64,000 nt of DNA from Salinarimonas sp052380005 (GTDB lineage: Bacteria > Pseudomonadota > Alphaproteobacteria > Rhizobiales > Beijerinckiaceae). This document shows positions 12,471 to 21,895 of this stretch, one piece after another. The stretch lies in the NCBI GenBank assembly GCA_052380005.1, contig JBQTCJ010000011.1; one strand, given 5' to 3'. Both the position numbers and the translations under genes were made by a program. The notes under the pieces were generated by a model. The model was not told where the DNA came from and did no database searches. It saw nothing but the letters and a program-made list of their open reading frames with translations. Numbering within the stretch: the first letter of the stretch is position 1; each line of letters starts with the position of its first letter.

Positions 12471-14669
12471 ATGGACCTCACCAACTTCCGCTTCGAGACC
12501 GACGCCGACGGCATCGCGCTGCTCACCTGGGACATGCCCGAGCGCTCGATGAACGTCATCACGCCAGACGTCATGGACGAGCTCGCCCGCGTCGTCGAGC
12601 ACGTCGCCGAGAGCGCCGAGATCAAGGGCTGCGTGATCGCGTCGGGCAAGAAGGACTTCTCCGGCGGCGCCGACCTCACCATGCTCCAGGGGCTTCGCGC
12701 CATGCACGCGAAGCTCGCCGCGGAGAAGGGCGAGGAGGAGGCGATGCGCGTCTTCTTCGAGGAATCGCGCCGGCTCACCCTGCTCTACCGGCGGCTCGAG
12801 ACCTGCGGCAAGCCATTCGCGGCGGCGGTCCACGGCACCTGCCTCGGCGGCGCCTTCGAGCTCGCGCTCGCCTGCCACCAGCGCATCCTGTGCGATCACG
12901 ACCGCACCAAGGTCGGGCTGCCCGAGATCAAGGTCGGGCTCTTCCCGGGCGCCGGCGGCACGCAGCGCGTGGCGCGCCTGATGCAGACGGGCGACGCGTT
13001 GCAGATGCTGTTCAAGGGCCAGCAGATCAAGGGCCTCATGGCCCGCAACATGGGCCTCGTCCACCAGGTCGTGCCGCACGACCAGCTGATCGACACGGCC
13101 AAGGCCTGGATCCGCGACGGCGGCTCGGCGGTGGCGCCGTGGGACCAGAAGGGCTTCAAGCTGCCCTCGAACAAGGTCTATTCCCCCGCCGGCATGCAGA
13201 TCTGGCCCGCGGCGAACGCCATCTACCGCCGCGAGACCAACGACAACTACCCCGCCGCCAAGGCCATCCTGCAGTCCGTCTACGAGGGCCTGCAGCTGCC
13301 GATGGACCTCGCGCTCAAGGTGGAGTCCCGCTACTTCGCGCAGATCCTGCGCTCGAAGGAGGCGGCGGCGATGATCCGCACGCTCTTCGTCTCCATGGGC
13401 GAGCTCAACAAGGGCGCCCGGCGCCCGGCCTCCGTCGGCGAGACGAGCCTGAAGAGGATCGGCGTCGTCGGCGCGGGCTTCATGGGCGCGGGCGTCGCCT
13501 ACGTCGCGGCGAACGCCGGCTTCGAGGTCGTGCTCGTCGATCGCGACATGGAGGCGGCGGAGAAGGGCAAGGCCTACTCGCACAAGCTCATGACCGACCA
13601 GGTCATGAAGGGCCGCGCCAAGACCGCCGACCGAGACGCGCTGCTCGGGCGCATCGCCGCGTCCGACGACTACGCCACGCTCGCGGGCTGCGATCTCGTG
13701 ATCGAGGCGGTGTTCGAGGACCCGAAGGTGAAGGCCGAGGTGATCGCCAAGGTCGAGGCCGCCGTGGGCGAGCGCGCGATCTTCGGCTCGAACACCTCGA
13801 CGCTGCCGATCTCCGGGCTGGCCAAGGCCTCCGCGCGGCCCGAGCGCTTCGTGGGCATCCACTTCTTCTCCCCGGTCGAGAAGATGATGCTCGTCGAGAT
13901 CATCCTGGGCGAGAGGACCGGAGACGAGGCGCTGGCGGTGGCGCTCGACTTCGTGCGCGCCATCAAGAAGACGCCCATCGTCGTCAACGACGCCCGCGGC
14001 TTCTTCGCCAATCGCTGCGTGGGCGCCTACATCCTCGAAGGGCACAAGATGCTCGTCGAGGGCGTGCCGCCGGCGATGATCGAGAACGCCGGCAAGGCGG
14101 CGGGCATGCCGGTGGGTCCGCTCTCCCTCAACGACGAGGTGGCGCTCGATCTCGCGCTCAAGATCGTCAAGGCCACGGAGGCGCAGCTCGGCGCGGACGC
14201 GATCGATCCCGACCAGAAGGCGCTCCTCGTCGCCCTGGTCGAGGACGAGGGCCGGCTCGGTCGCAAGAACCGTCAAGGCTTCTACGACTACCCGGAGGGC
14301 GGCAAGAAGCGGCTCTGGCCGGGGCTCTCCGGGCTGGCGAAGGCGACGCGCGAGGGCGAGACCATCGACTTCGCCGAGCTGCAGGACCGCCTCCTCGTCG
14401 CCCAGGCGCTGGAAGCGGCCCGCACGGTGGAGGAGGGCGTGATCGTGGACCCGCGCGAGGCGGACGTCGGCTCGATCCTCGGCTTCGGCTTCGCGCCCTT
14501 CACGGGCGGCGCGCTCTCCTACATCGACTTCATGGGGGCGAAGGCCTTCGTCGAGAAGGCGGATCGCCTGGCCGAGGCCCACGGCGCCCGCTTCGCGGTC
14601 CCTACCCTGCTGCGGCGCATGGCCGATGCCGGCGAGACGTTCTACGGGCGCATGAAGCCCGCCGCGTGA
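12471..14669 (+). CDS. fadB: multifunctional enoyl-CoA hydratase / 3-hydroxyacyl-CoA dehydrogenase (FadB/FadJ type)
   Basis: A 732-residue fusion carrying the two middle steps of beta-oxidation. Residues ~10-200 form a crotonase domain, with oxyanion-hole segment VHGTCLGGAFELALACH and the catalytic-Glu region LPEIKVGLFPGAGGTQR. Residues ~325-505 form the NAD-binding 3-hydroxyacyl-CoA dehydrogenase domain (GVVGAGFMGAGVAYVAANAG, then GIHFFSPVEKM with the catalytic His). Two C-terminal dehydrogenase domains follow. GGGAGAAACGACC precedes the ATG. It lies 20 bases after the thiolase, consistent with an alpha2beta2 trifunctional complex. Confidence 0.95.
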   Translation: MDLTNFRFETDADGIALLTWDMPERSMNVITPDVMDELARVVEHVAESAEIKGCVIASGKKDFSGGADLTMLQGLRAMHAKLAAEKGEEEAMRVFFEESRRLTLLYRRLETCGKPFAAAVHGTCLGGAFELALACHQRILCDHDRTKVGLPEIKVGLFPGAGGTQRVARLMQTGDALQMLFKGQQIKGLMARNMGLVHQVVPHDQLIDTAKAWIRDGGSAVAPWDQKGFKLPSNKVYSPAGMQIWPAANAIYRRETNDNYPAAKAILQSVYEGLQLPMDLALKVESRYFAQILRSKEAAAMIRTLFVSMGELNKGARRPASVGETSLKRIGVVGAGFMGAGVAYVAANAGFEVVLVDRDMEAAEKGKAYSHKLMTDQVMKGRAKTADRDALLGRIAASDDYATLAGCDLVIEAVFEDPKVKAEVIAKVEAAVGERAIFGSNTSTLPISGLAKASARPERFVGIHFFSPVEKMMLVEIILGERTGDEALAVALDFVRAIKKTPIVVNDARGFFANRCVGAYILEGHKMLVEGVPPAMIENAGKAAGMPVGPLSLNDEVALDLALKIVKATEAQLGADAIDPDQKALLVALVEDEGRLGRKNRQGFYDYPEGGKKRLWPGLSGLAKATREGETIDFAELQDRLLVAQALEAARTVEEGVIVDPREADVGSILGFGFAPFTGGALSYIDFMGAKAFVEKADRLAEAHGARFAVPTLLRRMADAGETFYGRMKPAA

Positions 14670-14691
14670 ACGGACCGTGTCGGCGCGCCCG

Positions 14692-15669
14692 TCAGCGCGT
14701 CGGCAGGCGCACCTGCGGCGCGACCGCGTCACCACGCTCGACGAGGAGCGCCCGCAGGCGGTTGGGGTAGTCGGTGATGATGCCGTCGACGCCCATCTCG
14801 ACGAGGCGGCGCATCGCGGCGATCTCGTTGACGGTCCAGGGGATCACGAGGAGGCCGAGCCCCTTCGCCTCCGCCAGGCGCGCGGGGTCGAGGTCCTCGT
14901 GGTGCGGCGACCAGGTGGTGCAGCCGGCATCCGCCGCGAGGCGAGGCGCGGAGCCCTGGGCGTCGTCCGCGTCGCGCCCGCCGAGCCAGGGCGAGGCGCC
15001 GGGCCGGCCGGCTTCCACCGTATCGAACGGCTCCTGCGCCGTGAGGCAGACCCGCGCGATCTCGGGGGCGATCTGCGCCATCGCATCGAGCGTGCGCCAG
15101 TCGAAGCTCTGCACGCTCACCCGATCGGCGAGGCCGTGCGCGCGCACGACCTCCGCGAGGAGCACGGCGAACGCCTCGGGCGTCGGCGACAGGTCGGCGC
15201 GGTCCGGGCGGATCTTCGTCTCGAGATTGTAGCGCACGTGCCCGGCGCCCAGCGCCTCGACGCGGGCGAAGACCTCCTCCAGCGTCGGGATGCGCGCCCC
15301 GTCGCGGGTGATCTGGTCGGCGAAGCGGCGCGCGTAGTCCGATCCCGGGCGCAGCCGGCCGACGTCGTAGGTCTTCACCGCCTCGAGCGTGAGGCCGCGC
15401 ATCGCGATCGGCGCGCTCACCCAGCTCCCGTCCGGCCCCCGGGCGATGTCCGGCGAGAGCGCGAGGTCGTGGTGGACGACGAGCACGTCGTCGGCGGTGA
15501 CGACGAGGTCCAGCTCCAGCGTGTCGACGCCGATGGCGAGCGCCTGGTCCACGGCCGCGATGGTGTTCTCCGGCGCGAGCCCGCGCGCGCCGCGATGGCC
15601 CTGCAGGTCGAAGGCGTGGGCAGGCGCGGCGGCGAGGAACGCCGCCGCGAGGATCGAAATGAGCCGCAT
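14692..15669 (-). CDS. exported glycerophosphodiester phosphodiesterase
   Basis: A 325-residue GDPD-family enzyme that hydrolyses glycerophosphodiesters to glycerol-3-phosphate and an alcohol. A signal peptide spans about residues 1-19 (ending APAHA), so it acts in the periplasm. The conserved HRGARGLAPENT (catalytic His25), the metal-binding LELDLVVTADDVLVVHHD and a late EIAAMRRLVEMGVDGIITDYP are all present. It converges on fadB with a 22-base gap. Residues and size fit GlpQ/UgpQ-type enzymes; specificity is unknown. Confidence 0.9.
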   Translation of the reverse strand: MRLISILAAAFLAAAPAHAFDLQGHRGARGLAPENTIAAVDQALAIGVDTLELDLVVTADDVLVVHHDLALSPDIARGPDGSWVSAPIAMRGLTLEAVKTYDVGRLRPGSDYARRFADQITRDGARIPTLEEVFARVEALGAGHVRYNLETKIRPDRADLSPTPEAFAVLLAEVVRAHGLADRVSVQSFDWRTLDAMAQIAPEIARVCLTAQEPFDTVEAGRPGASPWLGGRDADDAQGSAPRLAADAGCTTWSPHHEDLDPARLAEAKGLGLLVIPWTVNEIAAMRRLVEMGVDGIITDYPNRLRALLVERGDAVAPQVRLPTR

Positions 15670-15870
15670 CGTCCACCTCGCGCGTCGGATCGCCCCATCC
15701 TACGGCCTAAATGCGCGCGAATGAAGCGCATCCGGCGCGGATCCACCCGAGCCGGCTGCATCCGCGCTCTCCCCGATGGCCGAAAGTCCGGCTTGCCGCG
15801 ATCCTGCGCGGGGTGCATGCGCGACGCATCGTACGGCCCAACCAACGAGACGCCACGGGAGGACGAAGCC

Positions 15871-17787
15871 ATGACGACGCCGGGTGCGAGCCGCTACCCC
15901 GAGGTCTACGCCGCCTGGAAGGCCGACCCGCGGGCCTTCTGGGGCGAGGCGGCAAAGGCGATCGACTGGCTCACACCGCCCGAGACGGTGCTCGACGAGA
16001 AGGCCGGCGTCTACGGCCGCTGGTTCGAGGGCGGCGTGTGCAACGTCTGCCACAACGCCCTCGACCGCCACGTCGCCGAACGCGGTGACCAGAAGGCGAT
16101 GATCTACGATAGCGCCATGACCGGCGAGATCGCGGCGTGGACCTATGCCGAGATGCGCGACGAGGTCGCCGCGCTGGCGGGTGTGCTGCGCGAGATGGGC
16201 GTGGAGAAGGGCGACCGGGTCGTCGTCTACATGCCGATGATCCCGCAGGCGGTGTTCGCGATGCTCGCCTGCGCCCGCATCGGCGCGATCCACTCGGTCG
16301 TGTTCGGCGGCTTCGCGGCGAACGAGCTCGCGACCCGCATCGAGGACGCGACGCCCAAGGCCATCCTCTCCGCCTCCTGCGGCCTCGAGCCGGGCCGCAC
16401 CGTCGCCTACAAGCCGCTGCTCGACAGGGCGATCGAGCTGTCGATCCACAAGCCGGACGCGTGTCTCGTCTTCCAGAGACCGCAGGCGCAGGCGACGCTC
16501 GTCGAGGGGCGCGACCGGGACTGGGCGGAAGCGGTGGGGGACGCCAAGGCGCAAGGGCGTCTCGCCGACTGCGTGCCCGTCGCGGCGACCGATCCGCTCT
16601 ACGTGCTCTACACGTCGGGTACCACGGGCAAGCCCAAGGGCGTCGTGCGCGACACGGGCGGCTACATGGTGGCGCTCGCCTGGTCGATGCATGCGCTCTA
16701 TGGCGTGGAGCCCGGCGAGGTCTACTGGTGCGCCTCCGACGTCGGCTGGGTCGTCGGGCATTCCTACATCGTGTACGGCCCGCTGATCGCCGGATGCACG
16801 ACGATCCTCTACGAGGGCAAGCCGGTGGGCACGCCCGACGCCGGAGCCTTCTGGCGCGTCATCGCCGAGCACGGCGTCACCACGCTGTTCACCGCGCCCA
16901 CCGCGCTGCGCGCCATCAAGAAGGAGGACCCGCGGGCCGAGCATCTGGCGCGGTACGACCTCTCGCGCTTCCGCGCGCTCTTCCTCGCCGGCGAGCGCGC
17001 CGATCCCGCCACCGTGCAGTGGGCGGAGGAGATTCTGAAGGTGCCGGTGATCGATCACTGGTGGCAGACGGAGACCGGCTGGGCCATCGCCGGCAACCCG
17101 ATCGGCCTCGGCGCCCTGCCTGTGAAGCACGGCTCGCCGACGGTACCGATGCCGGGCTACGACGTGCGCATCGTCGACGAGGGCGGGCGCGACGTGCCGC
17201 CGAACACGATGGGCTCGATCGTCATCGCCCTGCCCCTGCCCCCCGGCTGCCTGCCCACCCTCTGGCACGCCGACGACCGCTTCCGCGAGAGCTACCTCGA
17301 GGCCTTCCCCGGCACCTACAGCACCTCGGACGCCGGGTTCGTCGACGACGACGGCTATCTCTTCATCATGGGCCGGACCGACGACATCATCAACGTCGCC
17401 GGCCACCGCCTCTCGACCGGCGGCATGGAGGAGGTCCTCGCCTCGCATCCGGCGGTCGCGGAATGCGCGGTCGTCGGCGTGAAGGACGCGCTGAAGGGCG
17501 AGGTGCCCTGCGGGTTCGTGGTGCTCAAGGCCGGCGTCGAGGCGACGCCGCTGGCGATCGAGGGTGAGCTCGTGGCCCTCGTGCGCGAGCGCATCGGCCC
17601 CGTCGCCGCCTTCAAGCTCGCCGTCACCGTGGGCCGCCTGCCGAAGACGCGCTCGGGCAAGATCCTGCGCGGGACCATGAAGAAGATCGCCGATGGCGAC
17701 GACTGGACGATGCCGGCGACCATCGACGATCCCGCAATTCTCGACGAGATCTCGTCCGAGCTGTCGCGGCGCGGGATAAGCTCCTAG
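15871..17787 (+). CDS. prpE: propionyl-CoA synthetase
   Basis: A 638-residue AMP-forming acyl-CoA synthetase. It activates propionate (or acetate) to the CoA thioester through an acyl-adenylate. Motifs: phosphate loop YTSGTTGKPKGVVRD, WWQTETGWAIAGN, the hinge region with GRTDDIINVAGHRLSTGGMEE, and the C-terminal acylation-regulated Lys in TRSGKILRG. VRDTGGYMVALAWSM and FTAPTALRAIKKEDP are characteristic of PrpE rather than Acs. ATG at 15871 has GGGAGGA 7 bases upstream. It would feed propionyl-CoA from odd-chain or amino-acid breakdown. Confidence 0.92.
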   Translation: MTTPGASRYPEVYAAWKADPRAFWGEAAKAIDWLTPPETVLDEKAGVYGRWFEGGVCNVCHNALDRHVAERGDQKAMIYDSAMTGEIAAWTYAEMRDEVAALAGVLREMGVEKGDRVVVYMPMIPQAVFAMLACARIGAIHSVVFGGFAANELATRIEDATPKAILSASCGLEPGRTVAYKPLLDRAIELSIHKPDACLVFQRPQAQATLVEGRDRDWAEAVGDAKAQGRLADCVPVAATDPLYVLYTSGTTGKPKGVVRDTGGYMVALAWSMHALYGVEPGEVYWCASDVGWVVGHSYIVYGPLIAGCTTILYEGKPVGTPDAGAFWRVIAEHGVTTLFTAPTALRAIKKEDPRAEHLARYDLSRFRALFLAGERADPATVQWAEEILKVPVIDHWWQTETGWAIAGNPIGLGALPVKHGSPTVPMPGYDVRIVDEGGRDVPPNTMGSIVIALPLPPGCLPTLWHADDRFRESYLEAFPGTYSTSDAGFVDDDGYLFIMGRTDDIINVAGHRLSTGGMEEVLASHPAVAECAVVGVKDALKGEVPCGFVVLKAGVEATPLAIEGELVALVRERIGPVAAFKLAVTVGRLPKTRSGKILRGTMKKIADGDDWTMPATIDDPAILDEISSELSRRGISS

Positions 17788-17799
17788 TCTGCGGTTGCC

Positions 17800-17814
17800 T
17801 TAACCTGGATTTAA
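17800..17814 (+). promoter_or_regulatory. candidate CtrA binding site
   Basis: TTAA-N7-TTAA with the first half extended to TTAACC, 58 bases before the small-protein/chemoreceptor operon. This is the full consensus spacing of the alphaproteobacterial cell-cycle regulator CtrA, which commonly controls motility and chemotaxis genes. Such AT-rich elements should be rare by chance in this GC-rich DNA. Confidence 0.6.
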
Positions 17815-17871
17815 ATCGCGTGGCGCAGCGTCCATCCGCAAGGCGACAATTCCGTCGCCGCGGAACATTCG

Positions 17872-18204
17872 ATGGCCCGCTTCCTGCTCGCGCTCTTCGC
17901 GCTCGCCTCGCTCGCGCTTCCGCTCGCCGCGGCCGCGCCGGCGGACGTGCGCGTCGGCGCGGCCGTCGTCTTCCCGCCCTGGACGAGCCAGGCCGACGCC
18001 TTCGCCCGCATCGGGGCGAGCGGCGGGGCACTCGTCAGCGCGGGCACCGTCCCCTTCGTCGCAGTGGCGACCGCGGGCGAGCCCGCCGCCTTCGCGCGCG
18101 CGGTCCGGGCGGCCGGCGCCTGGCTGCTTCTCGACCCGGGCGCGCTCGGCGGCTGCCTCGTCTCGAACGAGGGCACCGATTTCACATCTTCCTCGAGGAC
18201 ATGA
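17872..18204 (+). CDS. small secreted protein, 110 aa, coupled to chemoreceptor
   Basis: A signal peptide (MARFLLALFALASLALPLAAAAPA) is followed by an ~86-residue domain of unknown function. That domain contains AVVFPPWTSQADAFARIGASGGALV and the hydrophobic RAAGAWLLLDPGALGGCL. It resembles a short hypothetical family I associate with Methylobacterium-type genomes, from memory only. Its TGA overlaps the chemoreceptor ATG (ATGA), so translation is probably coupled. A periplasmic partner role for the receptor is an inference. A frameshifted receptor N-terminus was considered; the receptor has its own complete membrane region. Confidence 0.65.
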   Translation: MARFLLALFALASLALPLAAAAPADVRVGAAVVFPPWTSQADAFARIGASGGALVSAGTVPFVAVATAGEPAAFARAVRAAGAWLLLDPGALGGCLVSNEGTDFTSSSRT

Positions 18205-19664
18205 CAGAGATGGTCGACGTCTCCACGCTCCGCATCACGACGGCCAAGGCGCTCTCGGCGCTCCTCGCTGCGCACGTCGCCGTCGCGGCCGGCATCGCGC
18301 TCGCGCTCGGCGGCTCCCTCGTCGTCAACGTCGGCATCGCCGCGCTCCTCGCCGCTCCCGGCATCGCGCTGGCGCTGACCCGCCCCGACAGCCCGGAGAC
18401 GCGGTTCGCCATCGCCATCGGCCTCATCGCTCAGGTCTCGCTCTTCGTCTGGGAGCTCGCCGGCCACCCGTGGCAGGTCGACGTGCACATGTACTACTTC
18501 GCCACGCTGGCGATGCTGGCGGGCTTCTGCGACTGGCGCACGATCATCGTCGGGGCCGTGGTCACGGCCTTGCACCACCTGTCCTTCAACTTCCTCATCC
18601 CGCTCGCGGTCTTCCCCGAAGGAGCGAGCTTCCTGCGCGTCGTCCTGCACGCCGTGATCGTGGTGCTGGAGACGGCAGTGCTCACCTGGGTGGTGCTCAC
18701 CCTCGAGCGCATGATCGCCGCCTCGCGCGAGGGCCTCCTCGCGGCGGAGGCCGCCGCGGCCAAGGAGCGCGAGCTCGCAGCGATGCGCGTCGCCGAGAGC
18801 CGCAAGGTCGCCGAGCGCGCCGCGACCGTGGACAAGCTCGCCTCCGAGTTCGAGAGCGGCATCCGCTCCGCGCTGGCGAGCCTCGACGGCGCCTTCAGGA
18901 GCATGCGCGAGCAGGCCGACGGCCTCACCGAGATCGCGAGCCGCACCCGCGGCTCGGTGTCGGACGCCATGGGCCGGTCCGAAGCCACCGCGGCCAACAT
19001 CCAGCACGTCGCGGCGTCGGGCGAGGAGCTCGCGGCCTCGATCGGCGAGATCGGTCGCTCGGCCCAGTCCTCCTCGCAGATCGCCGCGCGCGCCGTCGCC
19101 GGCGCCCGTGCCACCGACGCCCACGTCCAGGATCTCTCCGCCGCAGCGCGCTCGATCGGCGAGGTCGTCGACCTGATCCGCACCATCGCCGAGCAGACGA
19201 ACCTTCTCGCGCTCAACGCCACGATCGAGGCCGCGCGCGCGGGCGAGGCCGGCAAGGGGTTCGCCGTCGTCGCGGCGGAGGTGAAGACGCTCGCCAACCA
19301 GACCGCGAAAGCCACCGAGGAGATCGCCGCCAAGGTCGCGGAGATGCAGGCGGCCACCGACGGCTCGGTGACCTCGATCCGCGACATCGCCGCGACGATC
19401 GACGAGATGAATCAGCTCGCCGCCGCGATCGCCTCGGCGGTGAGCCAGCAGAGCGCGGCCACCTCCGAGATCTCGCGCAACGTGCAGGAGGCGGCGAACG
19501 GCGCGCGGGCGGTGAACGGCGCCGTCGACATCGTCGGCGGGCTCGCCGACGAAACCGGCTCGGCGTCGCAGGCGATCATCGCCGCCTCGAAGGCGCTGGC
19601 CGACGAGGCCGCGGAGATCCGCGCCCGGGTGGAGGGCTTCGTGTCGAAGGTGCGCGCGGCCTGA
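18201..19664 (+). CDS. methyl-accepting chemotaxis protein with six-helix membrane sensor
   Basis: A 487-residue chemoreceptor. Residues ~18-166 form about six membrane helices with almost no periplasmic loop, so the stimulus is probably sensed in or near the membrane. The segment VHMYYFATLAMLAGFCDW and the HH of VTALHHLSFNFLIP look like a conserved sensor core. A coiled-coil methylation region and the MCP signalling hairpin (IAEQTNLLALNATIEAARAG, then GFAVVAAEVKTLANQT) follow. No HAMP domain or C-terminal CheR-tethering pentapeptide is visible. It is coupled to the small secreted protein upstream and preceded by a candidate CtrA site. Confidence 0.92.
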   Translation: MTEMVDVSTLRITTAKALSALLAAHVAVAAGIALALGGSLVVNVGIAALLAAPGIALALTRPDSPETRFAIAIGLIAQVSLFVWELAGHPWQVDVHMYYFATLAMLAGFCDWRTIIVGAVVTALHHLSFNFLIPLAVFPEGASFLRVVLHAVIVVLETAVLTWVVLTLERMIAASREGLLAAEAAAAKERELAAMRVAESRKVAERAATVDKLASEFESGIRSALASLDGAFRSMREQADGLTEIASRTRGSVSDAMGRSEATAANIQHVAASGEELAASIGEIGRSAQSSSQIAARAVAGARATDAHVQDLSAAARSIGEVVDLIRTIAEQTNLLALNATIEAARAGEAGKGFAVVAAEVKTLANQTAKATEEIAAKVAEMQAATDGSVTSIRDIAATIDEMNQLAAAIASAVSQQSAATSEISRNVQEAANGARAVNGAVDIVGGLADETGSASQAIIAASKALADEAAEIRARVEGFVSKVRAA

Positions 19665-19679
19665 GCGGTCGCGCGAACG

Positions 19680-21329
19680 TCACTCCAGCACGAGGGTGCC
19701 GCCGAGCACCTCGCGGTCGAAGTCGGTGACGAGCACCTCGACGCGCAGGTCCCACGGACCGGCGACGGGAAGCGGCAGGGCCTCGACCACGAACACCCCG
19801 CCCTCCCGCACTGCCTGCGCCTCGACCCGTTCGATTCCCAGGTCGGGGCGCGCCAGGGTCAGGGTCACCTCGATCGGCGACAGCGGCGCGAAATCGGCGC
19901 CGGCGAGGGCGAGCTCGAAGCGATTGGCTCCGGCGCGGCCGGGGATCACCGCGACCTGCGCCATCGCCAGCCGCCCGTGCAGGTGCATCTCGGTGCGCGC
20001 GACGGCGTCCGAGGCCTGCGCCATCGCCCGCGGCGGGGGCGTGGCGCGCAGCGACGAGACGAGCGCGAGCACCGCGACGCCGAGGACGATCTCCGCGCGC
20101 AGCGAGACCCGCAAGCTGCCGCTCGCCCCGAAACGGCCATGGGCGAGTGCCGGCGCGAGGCGAACGCGGTTGGCCAGCGCGATCGCCAGCATGACCGCGA
20201 CGAGCGCGACCTTGGCGGCGAGCACCGGCGCGTAGCCGCTCGCGCCGATTTCCTCCGGTGCCGGTGCGACCTGCACGACCGTCAGGACGGCGCCCGTCGC
20301 GACGAGCACGAGAACCGGCATCGGCGCGAGTGCCGAGAATCGCGCCAGCGCAACGGCCGCCTCGGCCCGCTTCGCGACGACGCTCGCCAGCAGCATCGGC
20401 AACGCACCCACCCAGAGGAGGCCGAGCACGGCGTGCAGCGCGACGGCCGGAACGGCGAGAACCCGCGGCGGCGCGGTCGCCGCATGGCCGAAGAGTGCGT
20501 AGGACGCCCCCGCGAGCACGAGCGCCGCGACGGCGAGCGGCGGGGCGAACCCCGATGGGCTCAGCGCCGCCGCCGCGAGAAGCGCCGCGACGACCGCCGC
20601 GACCACGCTCGTGCCGAAGGAACTCGCGGCACCCGCCTCCCAGGCAGCGGCCAGACCGGCACCGGAGAGGAGCGCGCGCGGCCCCTCGCCCATGAGATCG
20701 ACGCCGTGGAGCAGCGTCGCGACGAGCGCTGCGGGAAGCGTGGCGAGCGCGGCGACGCGCGCGACGCGCAGCGCAGCCGCCGGCGCCCGGCCGCGGGCGA
20801 CGAGGACGACATGGCCCGCACCGCCGACGCCGAGCGCCAGCGACAGCGTGAGCGCGAAGCGCCCGAGCGCGGCCGCCGCCGCGCCGCCGTTCACGCGCGC
20901 GTCCGATGCCTGCACCGCGCTCGGCGCGCCGATGGAGAACAGGTGCGTCCCGCCGACCGGGTGGCCGTCGGCCGAGACGACGCGCCATGCGACGAGGTGC
21001 GTTCCGCTGCCGAGGTCGCCGGGAGGCTCGATCACGAGCACGGTGCCCTCGCCGCGCAGGGCGGCGTCGCGGCTCGCGCCGTCGGGTGAGATCCAGCGTA
21101 CGGAGAGCGGCGAGACCGGCTCGTTGAAGACGAGCCGCACGACGTCGGGCGGCGACGCGAGGACGGCCTCGCGCATGGGCTCGGCCGCCTGGAGCTGCGC
21201 ATGCGCACGCGCCTCGCCGACCCCTCCGAGGAGGAGCCCGACGAGCAGCGCGACGACGAGTGCGGCCAGGCGCACGAACGTGGACGGGGGGAGCCCCCCG
21301 CCCGCAGGGGACGGGGGGCGGGGGCGCAT
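19680..21329 (-). CDS. CopC-CopD fusion, copper resistance/import protein
   Basis: A 549-residue fusion. After a signal peptide (to about residue 42) comes a CopC domain whose mature N-terminal His43 and later GTHLVAWRVVSADGHPVGGTH match copper-ligand positions. A CopD domain with about eight membrane helices follows (from ~165). The extracytoplasmic tail (from ~455) looks YtkA-like. CopCD fusions (YcnJ) are linked to copper uptake or periplasmic copper handling. The start ATG overlaps the TGA of the YcnI gene upstream. It converges on the chemoreceptor with a 15-base gap. Confidence 0.88.
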   Translation of the reverse strand: MRPRPPSPAGGGLPPSTFVRLAALVVALLVGLLLGGVGEARAHAQLQAAEPMREAVLASPPDVVRLVFNEPVSPLSVRWISPDGASRDAALRGEGTVLVIEPPGDLGSGTHLVAWRVVSADGHPVGGTHLFSIGAPSAVQASDARVNGGAAAAALGRFALTLSLALGVGGAGHVVLVARGRAPAAALRVARVAALATLPAALVATLLHGVDLMGEGPRALLSGAGLAAAWEAGAASSFGTSVVAAVVAALLAAAALSPSGFAPPLAVAALVLAGASYALFGHAATAPPRVLAVPAVALHAVLGLLWVGALPMLLASVVAKRAEAAVALARFSALAPMPVLVLVATGAVLTVVQVAPAPEEIGASGYAPVLAAKVALVAVMLAIALANRVRLAPALAHGRFGASGSLRVSLRAEIVLGVAVLALVSSLRATPPPRAMAQASDAVARTEMHLHGRLAMAQVAVIPGRAGANRFELALAGADFAPLSPIEVTLTLARPDLGIERVEAQAVREGGVFVVEALPLPVAGPWDLRVEVLVTDFDREVLGGTLVLE

Positions 21330-21853
21330 CACTCGACGATGCGCAGGGCGGGCGCCGGGTAGCGCAGATCGCCCCCGCTCTGCCCCTCGGCGGGGATCTC
21401 GATCCACCGCTCGGCGCCGGTGTCGCACTCCTGCACGGTCGGGAAATGCACCGTCGTTCCCGGTGGGAAGGCGTCCGTCAGGCTGCCGCGGAAGACGAAC
21501 TCGTCGTAGTGCGCATCGAGCAGCTCGCCGCGCCAGATCAGCTCGACGACCCCCTCGGTGACCTCGGTGCCGTGCGAGGTGTAGGGACGTGCGAGCGGGC
21601 CGGTGACGATCTCGAGATCCCAGCCGGCCTTGGGCATCGGCTTCACCGAGATCATGCCCTCGGGAATGCGGACCCGCAGCACGCGGGTCGCCTCGCCGGC
21701 GCAGCCGTGCGGGACGCGCAGGACCGCCTTGTAGGTGGAGCCGGCGCGGGCTTCCCGCACCTCGAGGGTGGCGTGTGCGGCGGCGACGGAAGGCGCGAGG
21801 ACGCAGGCGAGCGCGAGCGCGCCGCCCGCGAGGACGGAGTGGATGGTCTTCAT
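21329..21853 (-). CDS. YcnI-family (DUF1775) periplasmic copper-binding protein
   Basis: A 174-residue exported protein. The signal peptide ends SVAAA before AHATLEV, so His27 lies at or next to the mature N-terminus, where YcnI proteins bind copper. The DUF1775 core shows YKAVLRVPHGCAGEATRVLRVRIPEG and VTEGVVELIWRGELLDAHYDEFVFRG. YcnI normally accompanies YcnJ-type CopCD, as here, with start and stop overlapping. It probably passes copper to the CopC domain in the periplasm (family knowledge plus context). Confidence 0.9.
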   Translation of the reverse strand: MKTIHSVLAGGALALACVLAPSVAAAHATLEVREARAGSTYKAVLRVPHGCAGEATRVLRVRIPEGMISVKPMPKAGWDLEIVTGPLARPYTSHGTEVTEGVVELIWRGELLDAHYDEFVFRGSLTDAFPPGTTVHFPTVQECDTGAERWIEIPAEGQSGGDLRYPAPALRIVE

Positions 21854-21895
21854 GTCGTTCGTCTCTCGATCGGTGTGAACGTGAGTGTCTGTTCG

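Noticed and set aside
17820..18200. Frameshifted or extended N-terminus of the chemoreceptor
   Set aside because: The receptor has a full set of membrane helices from its own ATG at 18201, and the upstream frame encodes a separate protein with a signal peptide.
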